Source of the DNA: Hymenobacter monticola
Lineage (GTDB): Bacteria > Bacteroidota > Bacteroidia > Cytophagales > Hymenobacteraceae
Direction of reading: 5' to 3'
Length of the DNA: 64,000 nt
NCBI RefSeq assembly: GCF_022811645.1
Contig: NZ_CP094534.1
Coordinates: forward strand, 4,030,001-4,094,000
Part shown: one piece after another, positions 1 to 7,784 of the stretch
Numbering within the stretch: position 1 is the stretch's first letter
How the letters are laid out: each line of letters begins with the position of its first letter
Made by a program: the position numbers and the translations under genes
The notes under the pieces: generated by a model
Databases searched by the model: none
The model's input: only the letters and a program-made list of their open reading frames with translations
Told to the model about the DNA's origin: nothing

Positions 1-2849
1 GTGGCAATGGCGAACGCCTGGTCGACCGCAGGACCGCCCCCGGCCACCGCCCCGCGGTTGACCAGGCCCCGGCCCCTGTCGGCGTAGCGGGCCACGAAGA
101 TATCCCGGGCCCCGGCGCCGGGCAGGGTGGTACCCGCGATGGTCGCGCCCGCGCCGCTGGTGAAGAGCCCGGTCACGTACACGCTGGTGATGCCCGCGGC
201 GCTGCTCACGGCCAGGCCCAGCCCCTGGTCGACGCCTTCGGCGCTGCCGCCTTCCACGGCGCCCCCGTTAGCTAGGCTGGTGCCATTATCGATGTACTTG
301 GCCACGTACATATCCGCATTGCCTTTGCCGGCCAGCGCAGTGCCGGCAATGGTGGCGCCGGTGTTGCTCCCAAAATAGCCCGTGACGTATACGTTCGTAG
401 TGGTGCCCACGCTGGCCAGGGCCAGGCCGATGCTGCCCGAGTCGGAGCCGGTGCCGCCGCCCGAAACCGCCCCGTTGCCCACCAGGCCGGTGCCATTATC
501 GGTGTATTTGGCCACGTACATGTCCGAACCACCGGCCCCTGCCAGGGCGGTGCCGGCGATGCTGGCCCCCGTGTTGCTGGCGAAGAGGCCGGTCACGTAC
601 ACGCTGGTGATGCCCGCGGCGCTGCTCACGGCCAGGCCCTCCGCCTGGTCGGTGCCGGTGCCGCCGCCGCTCACGGCGCCTGCCCCGACCAATCCCGCGC
701 CGTTGTCGGTGTACTTGGCCACGTACATGTCGCGGCTTCCCGCCCCAGTGAGGGTGGTGCCGGCAATGCTGATGGGGTTCGCGGAGGTGCCGAAGGACCC
801 GGCGATGTATACGCTGGTGGTGCTGCCGGTGCGGCTCAGGGCCAGGCCGTAGCAGTCATCCGCACCGGAGCCGCCGCCCCTCAGGGCCCCGCCGCCGGTA
901 AGGCCGGTGCCCGTATCGGTGTACTTGGCCACGAAGAGGTCAGCATTTGTGCCGGTGCCGGTGAGGGTGCTGCCGGCAATGCCGGCGCTGGCGCTGCTGA
1001 CCGAGCCCGCGACGTACACGGTGGTGGTGCCCCCGGCGCTGCTCAAGGCGATGCGAATGGCTTGTTCATCGTTGACGCCACCGCCCTGCACGGCGCTGGT
1101 CCAGGCGCCGGCGGTGGCGTCCCACTTGGCCACAAACAGGTCGGACAAGCCCGCACTCAGCAGCTGGATGTCGCCGAAGGCCACCTGTCCGTCAAAGTAG
1201 CCGGTCAGGTACACGTTGCCGGTGCCGGCTTCCACGGCCAGGTCCCGCACGATGGAGGTGCCGCCGTGCAGCGGGAAGGCAATGGGTTGCCAGGCCAGGG
1301 TGCCCGCGTCAAGCGGGGCCAGGATGCCGGAAGTCGGCGGGGTGGCCATGGCCGGGCTGCTGCCAAAGTAGGCCATGTTGCTGAAGGTGCTCGTTGCCAG
1401 GTACACGGTGCTCGCCGTGGCGGCCAGGGCCGCCCCTTGCTCAATGCCAGTACCGCCGGCGCGCACGGCCCCGCCGCTGGTAAGGCCCGTGCCGCTGTCG
1501 GTGTACTTGGCCACGAAAATGTCGAGTGTATTGACTGGCCCGACCGCGGTCAGGGTCGTCCCGGCCACACCGGCAGGGGCGCCGCTTTCAATGTAGCCCG
1601 TCACATACACGCTGGTAGTGCTCCCGGCGCTGGCCACAGCAATGGCATTGCCGCCGTCGGTGCGCGGGCCGCCACCAGTGCGGGCCCCGGCCCCGACCAG
1701 GCCCGTGCCGCTGTCGGTGTACTTCGCTACGAAGATGTCAAGGCTACCGGCGCCAACTAGGGTGCTGCCTGCGATGCGGGCGCCGGAGTTCGTGTTGAAG
1801 TAGCCCGTGACGTACACACTGTTGGTGTTCCCGCTTTGAGCGACAGCAATGCCGCTGCCTTGGTCAAAGCTGCTGCTGCCGCCGCCCACGGCTCCGCCGC
1901 CGCTCAGGCCGGCACCGGTATCGGTGTATTTGGCTACGAAGACGTCGTACGTGCCTTCTCCAACCATGTTGGTGCCCGCAATGGTGTTGCGGTGCTGCTG
2001 TCGTAGCGGCCCGTCACGTACACGCTGGTGGTGTTGCCGCCACTGGCCGCGGCCACGGCAAACCCAAGGTCGCTGCCGGCGCCGCCCGCGCGCACAGCGC
2101 CGCTGTTAGACAAGCCGGTGCCACTGTCGGTGTACCTGGCCACGTACACATCGTCGTCGCCGGCCCCGGTTAGGGCGGTGCCGGCCACGTTCGCGCTGGT
2201 GCCGCTCTTGAAGGAGCCCACGGTGTAAACCCGGCTGACGCCGGCCACGCGGCTCACGGCAATGCCCGTGGCCGCGTCCTCGTCGGTGCCGCCGCCGCTC
2301 AGCGCCCCGCCGCCGGTGAGACCGGAGCCGGTATCGGTGTATTTGGCCACAAACGCATCAGTGCCCCCCGCCCCGGCCAGGGCAGCACCGGCAATGCTGG
2401 CCCCGGTGCCGCTGGCGAAAGTGCCCGTGACGTACACGCTGGTGGTACCCCCCCACACTGCTTACGGCAATGGCCGTGCAGGCATCGATGCCGGTGCCAC
2501 CGCCCCGCACCACGCTGGTCCAGGTCTTGGCCGTAGCGTCCCACTTGGCTACGAACGTATCCTGTCCGCCGGCGCTCACTAGTCGGATATTGCCGAATGT
2601 TACCTGGCCGGAGAAACTGCCGGCCACGTACACGTTGCCCGCCGCGTCTACGGCCGTGGCGTTCGCATCCGATGTGCCGCTGGTGGGCTGGTTGCTGTTG
2701 CCGCTAAACGCATCCTGCCAGGTAGGGGCCTGAGCACGGACTGCGTCGGGCAGCAGCGTGGCCAGCGCCAGCCCGGCGCTCGCCAGGGCCAGGCGGCCAA
2801 CGGCGGGTATTCGTGCAATTTGGGAATCCGGTAGCGTAAAAAAGGACAT
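1..2849 (-). CDS. Large secreted SBBP-like repeat protein, left-truncated, with two frameshifts
   Basis: This is the N-terminal part of an exported repeat protein whose C-terminus lies beyond the left edge. The chosen ATG at 2849 gives a signal peptide (LALASAGLALATLLP core, probable cleavage after AVRA). About ten units of roughly 70 residues follow, each with VYVTG, IAG, GAG and FVAKYTDTG motifs, as in beta-propeller SBBP repeats. Two units carry VAKWDATA instead (near 2540 and 1125), which suggests an internal block duplication. The frame is broken twice. A run of seven C at 2448-2454 needs six to stay in frame, and a base is missing near 1990. The two indels compensate, so the original frame resumes to position 1. 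These could be assembly errors or real inactivation. The function is unknown; such proteins are often cell-surface or secreted. Confidence 0.75.
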
Positions 2850-3103
2850 AAGCAGGTAGGAAAGGAACCAAAGCAACATTGCCTTCGCGCTCTGCGGAAC
2901 GGCTAACTGATAGAGGGTTGGCCGCAGGCAATCCGACAAAGATAGGAGCGTGGACGCGCCGGTAGCCGCTTCTCTCCAGCCCAATACCAAAAGGCTCCGC
3001 GCCGCGCCGGAAGCCAAAACTGCCGCCCCTGTGCAACGGTGGCTATCCGACCACGCGCTTGATGGCGCGGTGCTGACGCACACTCATCCTCCGCACCGGC
3101 GGG

Positions 3104-3775
3104 CTAGCTGCGCCGGCGCCGGAGGGCGTGAGCCATCAGCTCGCCCTTGGAGTTGACCTGCAGCTTGCGGTACACGCTGCGGATGTGGTTGCGCACGGTG
3201 TCGAGGCTGATGTGGTGGCGCTCGGCGATGAGCTTGTAGCTCAGCCCGTCCTCGATGCCGCGCACCACCTCCAGCTCGCGCGAAGTAAGCGGCTCGGGCA
3301 GGAGCTGGTCGAGGGAGATGTCGACTGGAGCGTCCGCCGGTTGCTGCCGAAATGCCTGCACCACGAAGCGGGCCACGCCCGGGCTCATGGGCGAGCCGCC
3401 GGCTGCGACCTGCAGCAGGTGCTCCTTGAGCTGGGCCAGGGGCGTATTCTTGAGCAGGTAGCCCACGGCCCCGGCCCGCAGGGCCTCAAACACTCGCTCG
3501 GCGTCGGCGTACACGCTGAGCATGAGCACCTGGGCTTCTGGCAGCTGCGCCAGAATGTAGGGGATGCCCTCGATGCCGGTCAGGCCGGGCAGGCCGATAT
3601 CGGAGAGGATGAGCTGGGGGGGCATGGCGGCCGCGGGCAGCAGGGCCAGAAATTCTTCCACCGATTCGGCAATGACCACGCAGCGGAACTCGGGCTGGGC
3701 GCAGAGGTACTCGTGCAGGGTTTCGCGGATGGCGGCCTGGTCTTCGATAATGGCCAAGGCGAGGGGGAAGGTCAT
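3104..3775 (-). CDS. LuxR/NarL-family response regulator
   Basis: This 223-residue two-component regulator has an N-terminal receiver domain (about residues 1-125). The phospho-acceptor Asp lies in LILSDIGLPG and the conserved Lys in GYLLKN. The C-terminal LuxR-type helix-turn-helix is recognisable from LTSRELEVVRGIEDGLSYK and the recognition helix SLDTVRNHIRSVYRKLQV. It should bind DNA when phosphorylated by a sensor kinase. It lies 89 bases downstream of a second, single-domain response regulator on the same strand. A kinase tail remnant lies further upstream, so its cognate kinase has probably been lost or moved. The target genes cannot be read from the sequence. Confidence 0.93.
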   Translation of the reverse strand: MTFPLALAIIEDQAAIRETLHEYLCAQPEFRCVVIAESVEEFLALLPAAAMPPQLILSDIGLPGLTGIEGIPYILAQLPEAQVLMLSVYADAERVFEALRAGAVGYLLKNTPLAQLKEHLLQVAAGGSPMSPGVARFVVQAFRQQPADAPVDISLDQLLPEPLTSRELEVVRGIEDGLSYKLIAERHHISLDTVRNHIRSVYRKLQVNSKGELMAHALRRRRS

Positions 3776-3864
3776 GGCGTAAAGGTCCGGCCCAAAACCA
3801 CGCGGCGGTATGACATAAAGATGTTGTTTTTCGGCCCGGCGCTAGCTGAGGGCTTGCCGTCGGC

Positions 3865-4284
3865 TTAGCCAGCGCTGGCGGCCCGTTTTTGCGCGTGCTG
3901 CGCAGCTCGCTCCTGAATGGCCTGCAGTCCGGCTTGGTTGAGGGGCTTTTGCAGCAGGCGCTCCACCAGCGGGTACTGTTGGGCGCGCGCCGCATCGTAG
4001 GGGGCAAGGGACGACGTGCAGACGTACACCACGCAGCGCCCCAGCAAGCTTGCTTCCAAGGGCTTAATGGCATCCAGTACATCCCAGCCGCTCATCAGAG
4101 GCATGTTCAAATCCAGCAGCACCACCTCGGGCGGCGTGCCGGCCTGCACCTGCTGCTGCAAATAAGCCACGGCTTGGGCCGGCGACTGCAAAACCGTCAG
4201 GGCATCGGCCAGGCCGGCCCGCTGAAAAAGGAGTTCGATGAAGAAGACAACAGTGGGGTCGTCGTCGATGAGCAGGGTTTTCAT
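3865..4284 (-). CDS. Single-domain response regulator (Rcp1/CheY-like)
   Basis: This is a 139-residue stand-alone receiver domain with no output domain. It shows the acidic pair IDDDPTV at the N-terminus, the phospho-acceptor Asp in VVLLDLNMPLMSGWDVL, and the Thr/Lys region in VYVCTSS and LLQKPLN. Such proteins relay phosphate from a histidine kinase or act by protein-protein contact. The ATG at 4284 lies 9 bases after the stop of a short kinase-like remnant (4294-4389). This is the normal kinase-receiver order in Bacteroidota and suggests the pair was once an intact operon. The LuxR-type regulator follows on the same strand. Confidence 0.92.
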   Translation of the reverse strand: MKTLLIDDDPTVVFFIELLFQRAGLADALTVLQSPAQAVAYLQQQVQAGTPPEVVLLDLNMPLMSGWDVLDAIKPLEASLLGRCVVYVCTSSLAPYDAARAQQYPLVERLLQKPLNQAGLQAIQERAAQHAQKRAASAG

Positions 4285-4293
4285 AGGCAGAAG

Positions 4294-4389
4294 TCAGGGC
4301 AAAAGGATGGAAAAGCGCGTACCCTCGTCTACCCGGCCGGACCCGCCAATGTGCCCGCCCAGCACTTCTACATACGGGCCACCCCCGCC
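4294..4389 (-). pseudogene. Vestigial C-terminal tail of a sensor histidine kinase
   Basis: About 31 codons in one frame end with a stop at 4294. They encode the hallmark end of a HATPase_c domain: a Gly-rich stretch, then VEVLGGHIGGSGRVDEGTRF and SILLP. This resembles the usual histidine-kinase ending (GGxIxVxSxxGxGTxFxxxLP). Directly upstream, at 4390-4392, is an in-frame stop, and no kinase sequence is visible before the next gene. The rest of the kinase therefore appears deleted. The Rcp1-like regulator starts immediately downstream. Confidence 0.6.
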
Positions 4390-4477
4390 TCAGGATTGCC
4401 ATTTTGCCACGAGCAGAACGGTAGCAAAGGCCCTTGGCTGTCTCTCAGTGGCCTTTTTATCCGGCTCTGCCTTCCTG

Positions 4478-5254
4478 CTAGCGCAGGTGCTGGCCCGGCT
4501 GCGCCTTGGCCAGCCGCCGCACCAGCCGGCGGCGGAACTTCGGCGAAATCGGCTTGCGCCGCCCCGCCATCTTACTCCACGACACCAGCGCCGCCGCGTA
4601 GCCGCCCGCCGCCGCCCGCTCCTGCGGGGTGAACACGACCAACTCGTGGAGAACCCGCACGGTCAGGAACCGGTCCAGGTACTGCTGCTTGGTCATGGGC
4701 TGGCGGTCCAGAAAAAAACCAAGCTGCTGATTCGTAAAATCGAAATCCGTGTCCGGCAGTATACCAGCAAAGTATTCGGCCTCACTGGCATTCAGACGCG
4801 GGCCGGCGGCCCCCAGGTTGGCGCGCAGCGCGGGGACGTACAATGCCTTCACCAGCCCGAGCACATCGGCCCGATGCATAGGCACGTGGTAACCGCTGCA
4901 CCGGCCCAGCACCAGCGAATCGGAGCGGAAACCAGGGTAGCCGGACAAGATGAACAGGTACTCTTCGCCCGGCTCGAAGTCGGTGCCGCAGCTGCTCTGG
5001 TCGGAATAAATGACAACCCGGGCTGCCGCGGCGCCTTTCCAAACCGTGCCCGGCTCCACCTCAAACCGCAGGGGGCCATACGGCTGGCCATGCACCAGCT
5101 GCCGGCTCACCACGCGCCCGCTGAAAATTAGGCGAGCGTCGGCCGCTTCCGCGGCAAAAGAAGCGTACCCAGAAACGCACCTGCACGCCCACGCCGTAAG
5201 CGGGGCGTGCAGGTGCGTCAGCAGCAATAATCCGAGCAGCCAGGCCCACCGCAT
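4478..5254 (-). CDS. TIMP/NTR-like secreted protein
   Basis: This 258-residue exported protein has a clear signal peptide (hydrophobic core LLGLLLLTHL). Cleavage after TAWA would leave a mature chain beginning Cys-Arg-Cys. A mature N-terminal Cys-x-Cys followed by LIFSGRVVS, a segment like VWKGAAAARVVIYSDQ, then SSCGTDFEPGEEYLFI resembles the netrin-like (NTR) fold of tissue inhibitors of metalloproteinases and their bacterial relatives. The C-terminal 120 residues have no motif I recognise. Whether it inhibits a protease is unknown. The WAC context is a poor lipobox, so I favour cleavage to a free N-terminal Cys over lipidation. Confidence 0.65.
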   Translation of the reverse strand: MRWAWLLGLLLLTHLHAPLTAWACRCVSGYASFAAEAADARLIFSGRVVSRQLVHGQPYGPLRFEVEPGTVWKGAAAARVVIYSDQSSCGTDFEPGEEYLFILSGYPGFRSDSLVLGRCSGYHVPMHRADVLGLVKALYVPALRANLGAAGPRLNASEAEYFAGILPDTDFDFTNQQLGFFLDRQPMTKQQYLDRFLTVRVLHELVVFTPQERAAAGGYAAALVSWSKMAGRRKPISPKFRRRLVRRLAKAQPGQHLR

Positions 5255-5265
5255 AACCTGGCCTC

Positions 5266-6492
5266 CTACTTCAGCCGCACCAGCGTGGCGCCGAAGCCGA
5301 ACTTGCCCTTTTGCGCATCCTCGAAGAACTTGATGTCCTTGTTGCGGCTCAGCTGGCGGTGGATTTCCTTGCGGAGCGTGCCATTGCCCAGGCCGTGAAT
5401 GAACACGATTTCGTGCATGTTGGTGGCAAGAGCACGGCTCAGCGCATCCTCAAACGCATCGAGCTGCAGGCGCAGGATGGCCGTGTTGCTGAGCTCCTCT
5501 TTATTATCAGGCCGCAGGGCTTCGAGGTGTAGGTCGAACTCGTGGGGCGGGGCCACCACGGGCGCGGCCGGCTTGGGCGGGGCGGCGGCCGCTACCACCG
5601 CAGCGGCCTTGGCGGGGGCGTCGCCGCTGAGCTGGGCCTTGAGGGCAGCGGCATCCACACCGGCCGGTTTGGCCGGGGCAGCTGAGGCCGGCGCTTCTTC
5701 GGCCATTTTCTCGGGCGCAATGGCCGCGGCGGCCTTCTCATCCAGTTGGAACAGATAAGCGTCCTTGCCTATCACCGGTGCGGGCTTCTGGCTGCCGTAG
5801 AACGTGCTGGCTTTGAAGGCCTGGCGTTTAGTAATCAGCTCGTAGGCAGCGTCGCCATTGAGCTTGGCGGGCAGCAGCTGGAACACGGCCGCCGGCCAGG
5901 TTTCAAAATCCTTGAGGTGCAGGAAGGAGAGGGGCTTGCTGCTGGCCTTGGGGCCGAGCTTGTCGGCCGCCAGGGCGCGGTAGGGACGGGTGCTGGTTTC
6001 CTCGCCGTAGGTAAACAGCACGTCGGACTCGGTGTTGTTGATGAGCGTGACGGCCAGCAGCTCGGGCGACTGGTGCACCAGGGCCAGAAACAGGCCTTTG
6101 GCCGCGGCCGGCTGCTTGGCTCCGGCGGCGCCCGGCCCGCTGCTGCCGGCCGGCTTGGCCACACCTTTCCCGCTGGAGGCCACGGCTGCCAGGGCTTCCT
6201 GCAGCGAGGGCTGCGCCGGCTTGGGCGCGGCGGGCGCGGCCGAGGGGCGCTTGGAGTTGTCTTTCTTGCTGGCGTTGGCGTTGCGGCCGGGCACCTGGCC
6301 GGGGCCGTAGTCGGGGGCGGCGCGGTCGAAATTCTTGCCTTCTTCCTGGGCCACCACCACCACCTCGCGCCGCAGCACGGGAATGGTAAAATCGTTGTCG
6401 ATGGCCACTTCCACCAGCTCGCTGTCGAGCAAGCGGGTGACGATGCCTTCTTCGGTGCCGGTCAATAGCCGGACTCTGTCTCCTACGTTCAT
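5266..6492 (-). CDS. DUF2027 protein with C-terminal Smr domain
   Basis: This 408-residue protein begins MNVGDRVRLLTGTEEGIVTR, an SH3-like start typical of DUF2027 proteins of Bacteroidota. A low-complexity Ala/Pro/Lys linker follows at about residues 70-125. The central DUF2027 domain (about 130-270) contains VTLINNTESDVLFTYGEE. A second Ala/Pro linker leads to a C-terminal Smr domain with LHLEALRPD and the signature HGLGNGTLRKEIHRQL. Smr domains of the MutS2 family bind or cleave branched DNA, or cleave RNA on collided ribosomes. The substrate of this stand-alone version is not known. The gene ends 11 bases before the start of the TIMP-like gene. Confidence 0.9.
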   Translation of the reverse strand: MNVGDRVRLLTGTEEGIVTRLLDSELVEVAIDNDFTIPVLRREVVVVAQEEGKNFDRAAPDYGPGQVPGRNANASKKDNSKRPSAAPAAPKPAQPSLQEALAAVASSGKGVAKPAGSSGPGAAGAKQPAAAKGLFLALVHQSPELLAVTLINNTESDVLFTYGEETSTRPYRALAADKLGPKASSKPLSFLHLKDFETWPAAVFQLLPAKLNGDAAYELITKRQAFKASTFYGSQKPAPVIGKDAYLFQLDEKAAAAIAPEKMAEEAPASAAPAKPAGVDAAALKAQLSGDAPAKAAAVVAAAAPPKPAAPVVAPPHEFDLHLEALRPDNKEELSNTAILRLQLDAFEDALSRALATNMHEIVFIHGLGNGTLRKEIHRQLSRNKDIKFFEDAQKGKFGFGATLVRLK

Positions 6493-6587
6493 AATGCTAA
6501 AGGTTTGCGCCGGGCGGCGCGGTTCTCAGGAAAATACGGAACTGGGGCCGCGCCCGGACGGATTCGTCAAAAGTAAGGCAACGCGCC

Positions 6588-6675
6588 GTAGCGCGAACTT
6601 TGTAGTTCGCGTGCCGAAACGACGCCCGAATGATGCAAGCGGCGCGGGCTACGCGAACTATAAAGTTCGCGCTAC
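6588..6675. repeat. Paired palindromic units (GTAGCGCGAACTTT family)
   Basis: Two 25-base units, 6588-6612 and 6651-6675, are inverted copies of each other with one mismatch. Each is itself a small palindrome (CGCGAACT, 4-base spacer, AGTTCGCG). The right-hand unit supplies the TAG stop codon of the DUF2279 gene. A third copy of the unit occurs at 31576-31600. This is the style of a REP-like repetitive element. No gene is seen in 6493-6671. Confidence 0.85.
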
Positions 6676-7658
6676 ATGTAAAGCCCGTGAAAGCCGAACC
6701 CGTCGCGCGGGTTGTATTCCAAAGCAGGGGCGGGGAGGTGGAAGATGCTGAGCGCATAAAATACCTTTTTCAGCACCGGGCTGCGGGTGGGGATGCGGCG
6801 CAAGTCCACATCGACCGATAGGTAGAACTGCCGGTAGGGGCGCAGGCCCTGGGCGGCGTTGGTGCCGTCGTCGTTGTACACCATGTCCTGGCCGCCGTAG
6901 CCCAGGGCCGGCTGCAGCCAGCGCGGCCAGCGGTTGCCGGGTTTTAGAAAAGCGCCCACGTCGGTGCAAAGCCAGTAGGTCTGGCCGTTGTAGTCCTTCA
7001 GCCAGCGCTCTACCACGGTTTTGCCCAGCACGTTGGGGCGCTGCCGAGCATAGCTGGTGAGGTGAAACGACCACTTGGGCATGATGCGCACGTCGTGCCA
7101 GGCCAACTGCTGGGCCAGCAGCCCGGCCGAGCCCAGAAAGTTGGCCGCCAAATCGGTGGCCGAGGCGCCGTAGGCCGGGTCGCGGCCGTCGAGCAGCTCG
7201 ATGGGGCTCTGCACCACGAAGCCCACGAAGGAGCCGTACCAGATGGCCTTTTTCTCGCTCAGGCCGGCCCAACGCAGCATGTCCACGGCGCCGCGGCTTT
7301 CCTGGAAAGCGCCCCAGAAGTGCCCGCACTTGTCGAGCTGCTGCCACTCGGGCAGGTCGTTGAACCAGTGCAGCGGCACCCGCTCGCCGGTGTACCAGGA
7401 GGTGGTGAGGCCGGTGTAGAGCACGCCGTAGCTCAGGGCCGAGCCGCCCACCACCAGCCGCAAGCGGCGCCGGCGCTGCGCAGCCGAATCGATAAGGGCC
7501 GACGAAACCGGCGCCGCCGTTGCCGCGCCAGTCAGGTTGTCGGGCTGCTGGGCAACCTGTGCTTCGGCGGGGGCCGCCAGGCCCAGGGCAAGGCCCGCCA
7601 GCAATACCGCCCGGCAGCCGCGCCGCGAGGGAACAAAAAAGCGGACCACAAACTTCAT
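6672..7658 (-). CDS. DUF2279 family exported/membrane protein
   Basis: This 328-residue protein is recognised as the DUF2279 (YfiM-like) type. It has an N-terminal signal (Arg-rich start, then AVLLAGLALGLAAPAEAQ). LRLVVGGSALSYGVLYTG and WYTGERVPLHWFND lead into DKCGHFWGAF, the conserved Asp-Lys-x-Gly-His motif of the family. FQESRGAVDML and SPIELLDGRDPAYGAS follow. The function is unknown; family members are predicted envelope proteins. I chose the ATG at 7658 because it starts the signal peptide directly; an ATG at 7670 is possible. The stop codon lies inside a repeat unit (6651-6675). Upstream it diverges from the amylase gene. Confidence 0.8.
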   Translation of the reverse strand: MKFVVRFFVPSRRGCRAVLLAGLALGLAAPAEAQVAQQPDNLTGAATAAPVSSALIDSAAQRRRRLRLVVGGSALSYGVLYTGLTTSWYTGERVPLHWFNDLPEWQQLDKCGHFWGAFQESRGAVDMLRWAGLSEKKAIWYGSFVGFVVQSPIELLDGRDPAYGASATDLAANFLGSAGLLAQQLAWHDVRIMPKWSFHLTSYARQRPNVLGKTVVERWLKDYNGQTYWLCTDVGAFLKPGNRWPRWLQPALGYGGQDMVYNDDGTNAAQGLRPYRQFYLSVDVDLRRIPTRSPVLKKVFYALSIFHLPAPALEYNPRDGFGFHGLYM

Positions 7659-7784
7659 AGCAACACCCATCACCGGCAAAGGTAGGCCGGTATCGGCGCT
7701 CACTATGCGGCCGTTTCGTATCTTGCGCTATCGTTTGCACACGCATGCGCCGGTCCTTCATTTTTCCCACCAAAAATTCCCCCA

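Noticed and set aside
1..2849. Regular 200-215 base repeats suggesting a CRISPR or DNA satellite
   Set aside because: The repeats are in coding frame with conserved protein motifs and diverge at codon positions, so they are protein repeats.
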